Assembly (NCBI RefSeq): GCF_000424285.1
Contig: NZ_AUJP01000004.1
Location: 186,001 to 250,000 of the forward strand
Source of the DNA: Butyrivibrio sp. MB2005
Lineage (GTDB): Bacteria; Bacillota; Clostridia; Lachnospirales; Lachnospiraceae
Direction of reading: 5' to 3'
Length of the DNA stretch: 64,000 bases
In this document: positions 50,920 to 60,989 of the stretch, one piece after another
How the letters are laid out: every line of letters begins with the position of its first letter
Position numbering within the stretch: the first letter of the stretch is position 1
Made by a program: the position numbers and the translations under genes
Notes under the pieces: generated by a model
What the model was told of the DNA's origin: nothing
The model's input: the letters and a program-made list of their open reading frames with translations, nothing else
The model's database searches: none

Positions 50920-52614
50920 TTATTCCATGTAACGTTTTTCTAGTTCTTCGATTACGTGGGTTGTACTTTTTTCAACGGTTCCATCTTCAAAAGGACTAAG
51001 GAGGTTTCCGATTTTCAGGAGTTCAAGGTATCCTTTGGTTCCGCCTGCGCGGCAAAGGCTAAGGTAATCCTCCCAGGCTGCCTTTCTGTCCTCTTTCATG
51101 CGACCATAATACTGGAGAGCACAGATCTGTGACATAGCATACTCGATGTAGTAGAAAGGATAAAGGAAGATGTGCTGCTTCTGCATCCAGAAACCGCCGG
51201 CTTCCAAGAATTCATTTCCATCATAATCGCGCCAAGGCATGTATTTCTGTTCAATCTCATGCCATGTTCTTTTCCAGTCAGCAGCGGTGTATTCAGGATG
51301 TGCATAAACCTCATGCTGGAATTCATCAACGCTTACAAGGTAAGGAATAGTACAGAGCGCTCCCATAAGATGAGAGGTAATATATTTCTCTGTATTTTCA
51401 CCAAAGAACAGCTCCATCCAGGGATATGCAAAATGCTCCATGGACATGGAATGTATCTCGTTGATCTCGGCTGTAGAACCGCGGAGAGCATCCACATCAA
51501 TTGATCTCATGGCAAGAAAGCCCTGGAATGCATGACCTGCTTCGTGTGTAAGGACATCTACATCTGCTGATGTACCATTGAAATTACTGAATATGAAGGG
51601 AGCCTTGAAAAGAGGCATGGATGTCATATAGCCGCCCATACGTTTTCCCGGTCGTGTCTCTAGGTCAAAGAGTTCATATTCCTTCATAAAATCAAAGAAC
51701 TCGCCGGTCTCAGTGCTCATTTCACGGTACATCTTTTGTGCCTTGTCTACGAGCTCCTTGACAGTTCCTATAGGCGCTGCATTTCCGTCAGGGTAATTCA
51801 GCTCTTCGTCATAATAGTAAAGCTTATCTACACCAAGCTTCTCCTGCTGAGCTTTACGTATTTTTGCAACAGCCGGGGTGATTATCTCTCTTACCTGCTC
51901 ACGGAATTTGGCTGCATCTTCCTGTTTATAATCAAAACGGTTTCTGCTGATATATGCCATATCAGTAAAGCTTTTAAATCCCATTTTAAGAGCCATTTCG
52001 TTACGGAGCTTAACCATCTCTCCATATTGTTCCTCGAGCTTGGGACTGATTTTTTCATAAAGTGCAGCCCAGGCTTCAAAGGCTTCCTTACGCTCTGTGC
52101 GGTCTGTGCTTTGCATGTGCTTAAGAAGTCCGTAAAAATTACATTCTTCTCCTCTGAAATCTGTAACTGCCTCAGCTGTTGTTTTACTATATTCCTGGCC
52201 AAGCTGTTCGCAGCGTATTGTTTCGGGAATGATCTTCTCGTCACTGGTCATTAAAGAAGCATCAAGTTTTCTAAGGAGTTGGGCACCAAATTCAGCTTCA
52301 AATTCAGGTCTGAATTCTGACTGTGTAAGAGCCTTCTGAAAAGCATTGTATTGAGGAATGGTATTGGCAAATGCTTCCTGAAGCCATCTGACTTCTCCTT
52401 CGTAAAACTCATCCTTCATGTTGATGGTATTGCGCACATAAGCAAGAGTGTACATTGTTTCATCCGACTGCTCACGCTCCTGCAGGGAATAATATGCATC
52501 TTTGACTTCCTGATAACTCTTGGCCTCGCGAATCTTTGTGGTAGCATCTTCCACAGCTTTCTTAAGCGCCTCGATATCCGGGCGTCGATATTCGATCTCA
52601 CTAAATTTAACCAT
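50920..52614 (-). CDS. M3 family oligoendopeptidase F
   Basis: 564 residues from ATG 52614; another ATG at 52623 is only one base from AAGGAG, whereas 52614 has proper spacing. The zinc motif VDVLTHEAGHAFQGF (HExxH) is at about residue 350, with the third ligand region STAEINEIHSMSMEHFAYPW downstream. This is the PepF group with the shorter M3B-like architecture. Cytoplasmic peptide degradation. Convergent with island B, separated by a shared terminator. Confidence 0.93.
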   Translation of the reverse strand: MVKFSEIEYRRPDIEALKKAVEDATTKIREAKSYQEVKDAYYSLQEREQSDETMYTLAYVRNTINMKDEFYEGEVRWLQEAFANTIPQYNAFQKALTQSEFRPEFEAEFGAQLLRKLDASLMTSDEKIIPETIRCEQLGQEYSKTTAEAVTDFRGEECNFYGLLKHMQSTDRTERKEAFEAWAALYEKISPKLEEQYGEMVKLRNEMALKMGFKSFTDMAYISRNRFDYKQEDAAKFREQVREIITPAVAKIRKAQQEKLGVDKLYYYDEELNYPDGNAAPIGTVKELVDKAQKMYREMSTETGEFFDFMKEYELFDLETRPGKRMGGYMTSMPLFKAPFIFSNFNGTSADVDVLTHEAGHAFQGFLAMRSIDVDALRGSTAEINEIHSMSMEHFAYPWMELFFGENTEKYITSHLMGALCTIPYLVSVDEFQHEVYAHPEYTAADWKRTWHEIEQKYMPWRDYDGNEFLEAGGFWMQKQHIFLYPFYYIEYAMSQICALQYYGRMKEDRKAAWEDYLSLCRAGGTKGYLELLKIGNLLSPFEDGTVEKSTTHVIEELEKRYME

Positions 52615-52764
52615 TTCAGACATTCTCCTTTAATTATTTATACCTGCTGAAAGTGCCTTGGTTGCAGGCTATAGTTAATTTATCAGAGTACTGGACGTTT
52701 TTCAATTTTCATATTAATATCTTTTATTAAAAAGACGCTTAATATAGCGGATGAGGAGGCAGGT

Positions 52765-53316
52765 ATGAATAAGATTGGGACAAAGACCATAGAGACCCAG
52801 AGAGTGATTCTTCGAAGATTTAAAGCAGAAGATGCGCAGGATATGTTCGACAACTGGGCATTTGATCCTGAGGTTACAAAATATCTGACATGGGCTACTC
52901 ATACCAGTGTTGAAACCACAAAGGCCTTGGTAAGCGACTGGGTATCAAAGTACGAGGATGGTGGCTATTTTAACTGGGCAATTGAACTTAAGGAAACAGG
53001 CAGTGTTATTGGAAATATCTCTGTTGTGCACTTAAATGAAAACACAGAAGCTGCGGATATGGGTTACTGTATGGGAAAAGCCTTTTGGGGAAAAGGGATC
53101 ATGCCTGAAGTACTGAAGGCAGTTATGGATTATCTTTTTGATGAGGTAGGACTTAACCGAATTGCGGCCTGCCATGATGCTAATAACCCGAAATCCGGCC
53201 GGGTAATGGATAAGGTAGGAATGAAGCAGGAGGGAATCCTTAGAGCTGCAGGAAAAAACAACTGCGGTATATGTGATGAAGTCTGGCATTCAATGATACG
53301 TGCGGACAGAACATAA
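52765..53316 (+). CDS. GNAT N-acetyltransferase, RimJ/RimL-like
   Basis: 183 residues. ETQRVILRRFKAEDAQDMFD, the CoA-binding segment MGYCMGKAFWGKGIMPEVLK (a variant of QxxGxG/A), and AACHDANNPKSGRVMDKVGM are typical of RimJ/RimL-type enzymes, which acetylate N-termini of ribosomal proteins or small molecules. RBS GAGGAGGCAGGT. Monocistronic. Confidence 0.88.
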   Translation: MNKIGTKTIETQRVILRRFKAEDAQDMFDNWAFDPEVTKYLTWATHTSVETTKALVSDWVSKYEDGGYFNWAIELKETGSVIGNISVVHLNENTEAADMGYCMGKAFWGKGIMPEVLKAVMDYLFDEVGLNRIAACHDANNPKSGRVMDKVGMKQEGILRAAGKNNCGICDEVWHSMIRADRT

Positions 53317-53386
53317 GATTTCATTTACTCATACTGGTTACGGTGTTTTGTCTATAAGACAGAACGGTTTAAACTTTGAACGATAT

Positions 53387-54607
53387 TTACCCTTTTAGCA
53401 TATTTCTGTACTGGCTTGGGGTCATGCCTTTGTCTGCTTTGAAAATTCGGGTGAAATAAGTAACATCAGGAATACCGCAGGAACCGGCGATTTCCTGGAT
53501 TGGCAGGTCTGTGGTGTTAAGCAGGAAAATGGCGTGCTCCAGCCTTTTGGAGTTCACATATGCCGTGAAAGTTTTACCTGTCTCTCTCTTGAATATGGTA
53601 GCAAGGTAGCTTTTATTGAGGGAAAGGCCAAGAGCTGTACTCTGGAGAGTGAGCTCCTGCTCAAAAAGATGCTGATATATATGATTTATCACTCGCTGCA
53701 TGGTGGGACTGTATCCGGTTGTGGAATTTTGCTGGACCATTGTGCAGTATCTTTTTAGAATTTCTCTGTGCATTTCCTTGTCCTGATCCGGGGCAGTCAT
53801 ATTTTCAATTTTTATAGCCATACGTCTGGACATTTCATCAAGATGGATGGGATGGACATTTCCCCTCTGAGCCCCTTTTCTGCATACAGTATTAAAGGCA
53901 AGAAGGTTATTTTTCTTGCTGCGAAGAGTGCTTGAGGATCGATTGTCGATGTTTCTAAGGGCCTGATCAGAGCTATAGTGCATGGCTGAGCTAAAGTCAC
54001 CTCGGGATATGGCCTCCAGTACTTTTTCTTCCAAGCTGTATCTGTATTCAAGACGGGCCATTATATCATCGGTACCTGTACCAGAATCTGCCGATGTGGT
54101 ATAGGTGGTCACCGGAATGGAACTCTCTTTAATATATTCAATTTTAAAGTTACCACCTTCGAAATAGTTTTCACCAATCGTAAGCAGCAGATTTTCTACT
54201 ACAGAAGAATCCGAAAGGCATGGAAGAGTTGCATAATACTGGTGCAAAAAAGAGGCCAACCCTTCAGGAATGCCATTTCTTTTACAGATATCATTTGTCC
54301 TGTTAATGCCTGAGTTTTCAGTTAGATACGGTCCAATAATCATTATGTGGCCTGCTTCATCAAGCATTGGCATAAGTATGTAGTGACACTCATACCTGTC
54401 ACAGGTCAGGTAGATAATCTGTGATGTCGCAAAATCATGCTCTATTTCATTAAAAGAATTAAGACACTCCGGAGCGTCATATGTAATTGCGCTTCTAAGA
54501 CCCAGGTCAATATCAGAAGACAGAGGCGAGTTCATATCCGTGACATGATATCCCACATTCAGTTTTGAGAAGAAGCTGGTAAGAAAATTAAGGTATGTGT
54601 TTTCCAT
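53387..54607 (-). CDS. AraC-family transcriptional regulator
   Basis: 406 residues. The N-terminal 280 residues are an unassigned sensor resembling PocR-like or GAF-type modules of AraC proteins that sense sugars (IIYLTCDRYECHYILMPML, EAGHIMIIGPYL). The C-terminal 100 residues hold both helix-turn-helix motifs (STALGLSLNKSYLATIFKRE; QEIAGSCGIPDVTYFTRIF) and KGMTPSQYRN. Divergent to the GPH symporter, so probably its activator in response to the transported sugar. Confidence 0.88.
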   Translation of the reverse strand: MENTYLNFLTSFFSKLNVGYHVTDMNSPLSSDIDLGLRSAITYDAPECLNSFNEIEHDFATSQIIYLTCDRYECHYILMPMLDEAGHIMIIGPYLTENSGINRTNDICKRNGIPEGLASFLHQYYATLPCLSDSSVVENLLLTIGENYFEGGNFKIEYIKESSIPVTTYTTSADSGTGTDDIMARLEYRYSLEEKVLEAISRGDFSSAMHYSSDQALRNIDNRSSSTLRSKKNNLLAFNTVCRKGAQRGNVHPIHLDEMSRRMAIKIENMTAPDQDKEMHREILKRYCTMVQQNSTTGYSPTMQRVINHIYQHLFEQELTLQSTALGLSLNKSYLATIFKRETGKTFTAYVNSKRLEHAIFLLNTTDLPIQEIAGSCGIPDVTYFTRIFKADKGMTPSQYRNMLKG

Positions 54608-54829
54608 ATAAAACCGGTCCTCCCGAACATTCTTATTATGGTAGTCTTTTTTAATGCACTAAACATATTATATTTATTTATTATAATACAATATTCTCTA
54701 AAAACACGCGTAAGAAAATATAGTACTACTAAAACATAATATAGTCATTGAGGAAAAGCTCAAATCCTTCTATTATTTCACTATCAAAAAACGTAAGAGC
54801 TGCAATTGGGGGCAGCTAAGGAGGAAGAA
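54608..54829. promoter_or_regulatory. Divergent promoter region araC-type regulator / GPH symporter
   Basis: 222 bp, strongly A/T-rich around 54650-54740. It must hold both promoters and the regulator's operator; I cannot name single boxes with confidence. Confidence 0.45.
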
Positions 54830-56335
54830 ATGGAACAGAAACTAGAAGGTATTAACAGAGCAAAATGGTGGCAAATTGCGGGACTGGCGCTAAATGATGT
54901 GGCTACTAACCTGTATATGTGGGAAATGATCTTTATTTCTTATTACCTCAACGGAATCATTGGCGTGGGCGTAGTTATCGCATCATCCTTGGCAACAGTC
55001 ATGAGACTGTGGGATGGTATAACGGATCCTATAATTGGAATTATTTTAGATAAAACTCATGGAAAATTTGGAAAGAACAGACCGTTCCTTGTGTTAGGAC
55101 AGCTTGTGATGCTGGGCACATCTGCACTGATGTTTTTTGTAACACCGATGTTTCCTAAAGCAGCGCAGTTTTTGATTTTCGTGCTTTTCTATGCATTATA
55201 TATCATTGGTTACACATGCCAGTGTGTTGTTACAAAATCAGCACAGACCTGCCTTACAAGTGATCCTAAGCAAAGACCTACTTTTGGTATCTATTCAGGA
55301 ATCTGTGGAACACTGTTCTTTACTTTTGCACCGATGTATTCCTACACATATCTTCTGCAGAAGCACATGTACCAGTTTGATATGGGATACTTCCAGGAGA
55401 TGTGGAAAGTATTTGCAGTAGCATCCTTTGCACTTACAGTAATTGCTTATCTTGCTATCAGGCAGAAGGACAGACCTGAATTTTATGGCGCAGGTAATAC
55501 AGAGACACAGAAGATCAGATTTAAGGATTATGTTGAAGTGCTTAAAAAGAACAAGGCTCTTCAGATGCTTGTTATCAGTGCATCAACAGACAAACTTGCT
55601 ACTCAGATGAATGGCAGCGCTACTGTATCAATAATCATCTATGCGATCATCTGTAAAAATGCAGGCGCAGCAGGACTTGTAGGCGCATATACAACTATCC
55701 CTGCAATTGTAATTATTTTCCTTGGTATCGGATTCTTCGCAAGAAAATTTGGTCAGATGAAGAGCTTTAAATACTCAAGTTATGCATCAATCGTTATCAT
55801 GCTTGCACTCATCGGATTATTTGTTTTCGGTGATCCTACAGCGCTTTCACTTCCCGGTGATGGAAAATTTGCAGGTTGGAACGCATTTTCACTTGCTTTC
55901 GTAGGACTGATGATCCTGTATACAGGCTTTAAGCAGATTGCAGGAAACCTTGTTTATCCTATGACAGCTGACTGCACAGACTATGAAGTATATCGCAGCG
56001 GAAAGTATGTGCCCGGACTTATCGGAACAATATTCAGCTTCATTGATAAGCTGGTATCTTCACTGGCACCGCTTATTGTAGGTGTGCTCTGTGCAATGGT
56101 CAGCTCATCATCAGAGCTTCCTACAGCTGAAACACCTTATTCAACAGGTCTTGCAGCAGTTGGTATCTTCTGTATGTTTGGCATTATCCTTCTTGGATAT
56201 GTATGTAATGTGATAGCGATGCATTTCTATCCGCTTACAAAAGAGAAGATGGAAGAGATAGCAGAGGACATTGCAAAAATAAAAAAAGAATCTCAGAGTA
56301 TTGAGAACATTGAATTAAATAAAAAAGCAGTATGA
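54830..56335 (+). CDS. GPH-family sugar:cation symporter
   Basis: 501 residues from ATG 54830 (AAGGAGG upstream). About 12 membrane segments. The N-terminal signature LWDGITDPIIGIILDKTHGKFGKNRPFL and the second-half YPMTADCTDYEVYRSGKYVPGLIG identify the glycoside-pentoside-hexuronide symporters. Next genes are a GH3 enzyme and a HAD hydrolase, suggesting uptake of an oligosaccharide (perhaps GlcNAc-containing) that is cut inside the cell. Confidence 0.9.
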   Translation: MEQKLEGINRAKWWQIAGLALNDVATNLYMWEMIFISYYLNGIIGVGVVIASSLATVMRLWDGITDPIIGIILDKTHGKFGKNRPFLVLGQLVMLGTSALMFFVTPMFPKAAQFLIFVLFYALYIIGYTCQCVVTKSAQTCLTSDPKQRPTFGIYSGICGTLFFTFAPMYSYTYLLQKHMYQFDMGYFQEMWKVFAVASFALTVIAYLAIRQKDRPEFYGAGNTETQKIRFKDYVEVLKKNKALQMLVISASTDKLATQMNGSATVSIIIYAIICKNAGAAGLVGAYTTIPAIVIIFLGIGFFARKFGQMKSFKYSSYASIVIMLALIGLFVFGDPTALSLPGDGKFAGWNAFSLAFVGLMILYTGFKQIAGNLVYPMTADCTDYEVYRSGKYVPGLIGTIFSFIDKLVSSLAPLIVGVLCAMVSSSSELPTAETPYSTGLAAVGIFCMFGIILLGYVCNVIAMHFYPLTKEKMEEIAEDIAKIKKESQSIENIELNKKAV

Positions 56336-56352
56336 ATGGAGCAATAAATTAA

Positions 56353-58077
56353 ATGATAGATCTTAAGGCAAAGCCCTTTAATTTAAATGAATCACAGATC
56401 AGATGGGTGGAAGATACCTATAATTCTCTGACTGAAGATGAGAAGATTGGACAGCTTTTCATCAATCTTACACTAAAACGGGATAAAGAGACCCTGTCGA
56501 AGCTTGTAAGCGAATACCACATCGGTGGTGTTCGCTGGCAGGGCGGGACTTTGGAAGAAGTGTATGAGCAGAACAGATTTCTTCAGGAAAACAGTAAGGT
56601 GCCGCTTCTCATAGCAGCAAACACAGAAGCAGGAGGAAACGGTGCTGTTTCTGAAGGGACTATGGTAGCATCCGGAGCTGCCTGCGGAGCAAGCACGACA
56701 GAAGAAACCGTGAGAGATATGGCAAAGGTTGGCGCGGTGGAAGCAAAAGCCATAGGTTGTAACTGGGTCTTTGCACCCGTTTGTGATGTGGTATCTAATT
56801 GGAGAAATACCATTGTAAATACGAGGGCTTTTGGCGATGATCCGGAGCTCGTGGCAAACAGGTCAGTCGCATACATGGAAGAGAATATGAAAAGGGGCGT
56901 TGCCTGTGCAGCAAAGCATTTTCCGGGGGATGGTTCCGAAGAAAGAGACCAGCACCTGGTTATGGGCTGCAACGATCTGTCAGTTGAAGAGTGGGATAAA
57001 AGTTTTGGATATGTTTACAAGACTCTTATTGATGCGGGACTTCCCAGTATTATGGTGGGGCATATCGCTCAGAGAGCATATTCAAAAAAGCTTTGTCCCG
57101 GAATGAAGGACAGCGATATTAAGCCGGCCACTTTATCCCCTGAGCTTCTTCAGGATCTTCTTAGAAAAAAACTTGGATTTAACGGGCTTATAGTAACTGA
57201 TGCAACCCATATGGCAGGTCTGACAGCCGCTGCACCCAGAAAAGATTACATTCCGGGAGTGATCGCTGCAGGCTGTGATATGATACTGTTTTTCAACGAC
57301 CCGGCAGAGGATATTCAGTATATAAAGAATGGTCTTGAGGAAGGAATAATCTCTGAAGACAGGCTTAATGATGCTGTTTACAGGATTCTTGGGATGAAGG
57401 CTATGCTTAATCTTAATGAGTATAAGTTCCCTTCAAAGGAAGGTCTTGATATTGTAGGGTGCTCTGAACATCACGCCCTTGCATCAAAGGCTGCAGATGA
57501 GAGCATTACCCTTGTAAAAGATACACAGGGACTCCTTCCTATAAATCCTAAGGAAAAGAAAAATCTGACTTTGTTTTTCCTGGAAAGTGCACCGGTGTCT
57601 CTTACAGATGGGGCAGATAAAGCCAAAGCAAGGCTCATTAAGGAACTTGAGGATGCAGGTTTTAACGTAAATGCGCCAAAGGATATCTATGAATATGAAA
57701 TGGAACAGCCAAGTCCCATGAACAGATTCAAGGTGATGGTTCATCAGAACAGGGAAAAGTTTAAGGCGGAAACGGATATTGTACTTTTGGTCATCAATAT
57801 GAAGGGGTATGCCCAGGAGAATAACGTGCGCGTTAAGTATGATGCATCACATTCAGTGCAGATACCCTGGTATGCGGGTGAAGTGCCTACGGTAGCAGTA
57901 TCACTTAATTACACCAATCATCTTATCGATGTACCAATGATGAAGACTTTCGTAAATGCTTATTCAGATACTCAGGAATACTTACATGCACTTGTGGACA
58001 AGCTCACAGGAAAATCTGAATTCAAAGGCCGTGCCAACGAGCTTGTGTGGTGCGGAAGATGGGATACGAGACTTTAA
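56353..58077 (+). CDS. Glycoside hydrolase family 3, NagZ-like
   Basis: 574 residues, no signal peptide, so cytoplasmic. The sequence CAAKHFPGDGSEERDQHLVM matches the KHFPG(D/H)G-x4-DxH motif of family 3 beta-N-acetylglucosaminidases, where the His acts as acid/base, and LIVTDATHMAGLTAAAP contains the nucleophile Asp. A C-terminal alpha/beta domain (LPINPKEKKNLTLFFLESAP) follows. Probably releases GlcNAc or a related sugar from the imported saccharide. 17 bp after the symporter gene. Confidence 0.88.
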   Translation: MIDLKAKPFNLNESQIRWVEDTYNSLTEDEKIGQLFINLTLKRDKETLSKLVSEYHIGGVRWQGGTLEEVYEQNRFLQENSKVPLLIAANTEAGGNGAVSEGTMVASGAACGASTTEETVRDMAKVGAVEAKAIGCNWVFAPVCDVVSNWRNTIVNTRAFGDDPELVANRSVAYMEENMKRGVACAAKHFPGDGSEERDQHLVMGCNDLSVEEWDKSFGYVYKTLIDAGLPSIMVGHIAQRAYSKKLCPGMKDSDIKPATLSPELLQDLLRKKLGFNGLIVTDATHMAGLTAAAPRKDYIPGVIAAGCDMILFFNDPAEDIQYIKNGLEEGIISEDRLNDAVYRILGMKAMLNLNEYKFPSKEGLDIVGCSEHHALASKAADESITLVKDTQGLLPINPKEKKNLTLFFLESAPVSLTDGADKAKARLIKELEDAGFNVNAPKDIYEYEMEQPSPMNRFKVMVHQNREKFKAETDIVLLVINMKGYAQENNVRVKYDASHSVQIPWYAGEVPTVAVSLNYTNHLIDVPMMKTFVNAYSDTQEYLHALVDKLTGKSEFKGRANELVWCGRWDTRL

Positions 58078-58079
58078 TT

Positions 58080-58910
58080 ATGAAATGGAATAGTTTTGAG
58101 AAAAAGAAAGACTTCGTGGTATGCGTGGATTCAGATGGTTGCGCAATGGATACCATGAATATCAAGCATATAAGATGTTTTGGACCATGCATGATAAAAG
58201 AGTGGCATCTTGAGAAATGGCAGGACGCAATCCTTGAAAGCTGGAATAAGGTGAACCTTTATTCAGTCACAAGGGGAATCAACAGGTTCAAGGGACTGGC
58301 AATTGCGCTTAAAGAAGTGAATGAAAAATATACACATATAGAAGGCATCAAAGAGTTTTCAGACTGGGCAGAAAAAGCAGATGAACTCAGTAATAATTCA
58401 ATAGAAAAAAAGATCACTGAAAATGAAATCTTTGCCAAGGCCTTAAGCTGGAGCATAGTTGTAAATAAAGAAATAGAAGCTCTTCCGGAGGATGATATAA
58501 AGCCTTTTGAAGGAGTAAAGGAAGCTCTTTTGGAGATACATAAACACTGTGATGTAGTGGTAGTATCCAGTGCTAATCCGGAGGCTGTAAAGGCTGAGTG
58601 GAAGCGATTTGGGCTTCTTGACAGTGTTGATCTTCTTTGCACTCAGGATATGGGAAGTAAGGCTTATTGCATTGGCCGTGTTGCGGATAAAGGTTATGAT
58701 AAGAAAAAAATAATCATGTGCGGCGATGCTGTAGGTGATCTGGATGCTGCTAATTCCAATGGGGTTCTTTTCTATCCTATCTGCGTAAATCATGAAGAAG
58801 AATCCTGGGAGTCGCTTTTGAAGGATGCACTTCCGAAGTTTTTAGACGGACAATATAGCGGAGATTATCAGGAAAAGATGCTTAAAGTATTTATGGATAA
58901 TCTTAGATAA
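58080..58910 (+). CDS. HAD-superfamily hydrolase
   Basis: 277 residues from ATG 58080, 3 bp after the GH3 stop; a frame from 58047 overlaps GH3. HAD motifs: VVCVDSDGCAMDT (DxD variant), VVVVSSANPEA, and IIMCGDAVGDLDAA. A helical cap lies between (residues 35-150). The substrate is probably a sugar phosphate linked to the upstream pathway; this is inference. Ribosome binding site is weak, so translation may be coupled to GH3. Confidence 0.82.
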   Translation: MKWNSFEKKKDFVVCVDSDGCAMDTMNIKHIRCFGPCMIKEWHLEKWQDAILESWNKVNLYSVTRGINRFKGLAIALKEVNEKYTHIEGIKEFSDWAEKADELSNNSIEKKITENEIFAKALSWSIVVNKEIEALPEDDIKPFEGVKEALLEIHKHCDVVVVSSANPEAVKAEWKRFGLLDSVDLLCTQDMGSKAYCIGRVADKGYDKKKIIMCGDAVGDLDAANSNGVLFYPICVNHEEESWESLLKDALPKFLDGQYSGDYQEKMLKVFMDNLR

Positions 58911-58964
58911 TAAATCGTTCTTTGCGATAGAATATCAGAAAACAAAATATATTTAAAAATTCAG

Positions 58965-59003
58965 AGCGCTCTGCACGCAGATAGCATGCAGGGCGCTTGT
59001 TTT
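58965..59003 (+). terminator. Terminator of GPH-GH3-HAD operon
   Basis: AGCGCTCTGCA and TGCAGGGCGCT (11 bp, one G-U) followed by TTGTTTTG. Confidence 0.75.
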
Positions 59004-59146
59004 GCCTATATATAAAATAAATATAATATCAACAAATTAGGTATTGAATTAATTATATTTATGTATTAGTATGTATATTATGCAAGATTAATTGAATAAA
59101 TATACATAATGGTTTTGAATAAACATAACCAAGAAGGAGGCATATT

Positions 59147-60082
59147 ATGAAAAAGAAGATTATGGCAGTTATTATGGCAGCAGCAATGACATTTAGCATG
59201 ACAGCATGTGGCGGTTCAAAGGCAGATACCGCACCCGGCACAGAGGCTTCTACAGAGGCAGCAGCTGATACAGCTCAGGAGACAGAGGCAGCAGGTGATG
59301 CTGCAGAGACAGAAGAAGCAGGTGAGGCAGCAGCTGAGATCACAACAGTTACTCCCGGTAAGCTTACAGTAGCAACTTCTCCTGATTTTGCTCCCTATGA
59401 GTTTTATGCAGTAGGTGAGGACGGAACACCTACTCTTGCAGGATTTGATATCGCTCTTGCTCAGTACATCGCTGATTATCTTGGACTTGAGCTTGAGGTA
59501 GTACCGGTTGATTTCGATGGCGTTCTCATGGAGCTTCAGACCAAGGCAGTTGACCTTGGCGTTGCAGGTCTTTCACCTGACCCGAAGCGTGAGTCAATCA
59601 TGGATTTCTCAGATATCTATTATGAAGGCGGGCAGTCATTTGTTTGCACACAGGCTAACAAGGACAAGTTCACAAGCCTTGAGGATACCAATAATTCAGA
59701 GTATGAGATCGGTGCTCAGACAGGTGCCATCCAGGTAGACCTTGCTCAGGCAAACAGCCCTGACGCTGATATTATTCAGCTTACAAAGGTTACAGATATC
59801 GTTGCTGAGCTTATCGCAGGCAAGCTTGATGGTGCTTACATCGAGACAGCAGTTGCTGAGAGCTATGCTAAGAACTATCCTGAGCTTTGCGTAGTACTTG
59901 ATGTTCCTTATGACGGAGCAGAGGGTTCTGCAATCGGCGTAAGTAAGGGTAATGATGCTCTTAAGGCAGGCGTTAACGAAGCAATCGCTAAGGCTATCTC
60001 AGAGGGTAAAATGGACGAATTTGTTGCAACAGCTAACGAGCAGGCAAGCGGAGAGATCATTGAGGGTCTTCTTGATCAGTAA
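59147..60082 (+). CDS. Amino acid ABC transporter substrate-binding lipoprotein
   Basis: 311 residues. Lipobox signal IMAVIMAAAMTFSMTACGG with Cys at about 22, an Ala/Glu linker, then an SBP_bac_3 domain: GKLTVATSPDFAPYEF, LAGFDIALAQYIADYLGLEL, and the ligand-binding Arg region VAGLSPDPKRESIMDFSDIY. Captures polar amino acids outside the membrane for the permease and ATPase that follow. RBS GAAGGAGGC; very regular codon use. Confidence 0.93.
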   Translation: MKKKIMAVIMAAAMTFSMTACGGSKADTAPGTEASTEAAADTAQETEAAGDAAETEEAGEAAAEITTVTPGKLTVATSPDFAPYEFYAVGEDGTPTLAGFDIALAQYIADYLGLELEVVPVDFDGVLMELQTKAVDLGVAGLSPDPKRESIMDFSDIYYEGGQSFVCTQANKDKFTSLEDTNNSEYEIGAQTGAIQVDLAQANSPDADIIQLTKVTDIVAELIAGKLDGAYIETAVAESYAKNYPELCVVLDVPYDGAEGSAIGVSKGNDALKAGVNEAIAKAISEGKMDEFVATANEQASGEIIEGLLDQ

Positions 60083-60116
60083 TTCCGTTATGACCAGATG
60101 CATATAAGAAAATGCG

Positions 60117-60151
60117 GACTCGGAAATGCATATATTTCCGAGTCTGTTTTT
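60117..60151 (+). terminator. Hairpin between binding protein and permease
   Basis: GACTCGGAAAT and ATTTCCGAGTC (11 bp, 6-nt loop) followed by TGTTTTTAT. Placed inside the operon it probably lets the binding protein be made in excess over the permease. Confidence 0.75.
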
Positions 60152-60200
60152 ATGGTATATTAGTATAAACTATTAACAATATTTCGGAGAAAAATACGTT

Positions 60201-60989
60201 ATGGACAGTTTTATTAAGTGGGAGAATTTCCCCAAAATCTCATCATACTCAAGCCTTTTCTGGCAGGGCATGGTAGTAACCGTAATGCTTTCACTTTTTA
60301 CAGTGGCGATCGGTTTTGTGCTGGCGCTGATTTTATCAAGCATGAGGATGTCACGATTCTATCCTTTGGCATTTCTTGGTCTTGATAAGGACGGACATCA
60401 AAAGGAAAAGGGATTCGGCGTTACGCTAAGCAAATTTAATCCCATTAGTTTTCTTGCGACAGCATACGTTGAAATCCTCAGATCAACTCCTGTAATTGTT
60501 CAGGTTGCCATCATATACTATGGCGTATTTGGTACTCTTATTGAGCTTCCCAGCTTTACATTCCTGGGATTCATCAAATTTGAGAGATTTTTCCCCGGCG
60601 TAGTTGCTCTTGGCATGAACTCCGGTGCATATCTTTGTGAGATCATGAGATCAGGTATTCAGTCAATTGACGGTGGTCAGACTGAAGCTGCCAGATCCCT
60701 TGGTATGAGCCAGTTCCAGAATATGAGATACATCATTTTACCCCAGGCTATAAAAAATATCCTGCCTGCGATTGCAAACGAGTTCGTTGTAATCATCAAG
60801 GAGTCTGCGATCACTTATACAATCGGTGTTCAGGATATTATGTCAGCGGTAAATGCTGTTCGCGGTGCAACTTTCATCATAATCGAGCCTCTGCTTGTGG
60901 CAACGGCAATCTACTTCTGCCTGTGCTTCCCTACAAGTAAGCTGATTGCATATTTTGAAAGGAGGATGAGCCGTGGCGACAAGAGATAA
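60201..60989 (+). CDS. Amino acid ABC transporter permease
   Basis: 262 residues, five membrane segments. [18 protein letters not shown] and the coupling-helix EAA motif [22 protein letters not shown] are hallmarks of His/Glu/Gln-type permeases. The insert at 55-80 ([17 protein letters not shown]) is unusually long and charged. Its end overlaps the ATPase gene by 17 bp. Confidence 0.93.
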   Translation: MDSFIKWENFPKISSYSSLFWQGMVVTVMLSLFTVAIGFVLALILSSMRMSRFYPLAFLGLDKDGHQKEKGFGVTLSKFNPISFLATAYVEILRSTPVIVQVAIIYYGVFGTLIELPSFTFLGFIKFERFFPGVVALGMNSGAYLCEIMRSGIQSIDGGQTEAARSLGMSQFQNMRYIILPQAIKNILPAIANEFVVIIKESAITYTIGVQDIMSAVNAVRGATFIIIEPLLVATAIYFCLCFPTSKLIAYFERRMSRGDKR

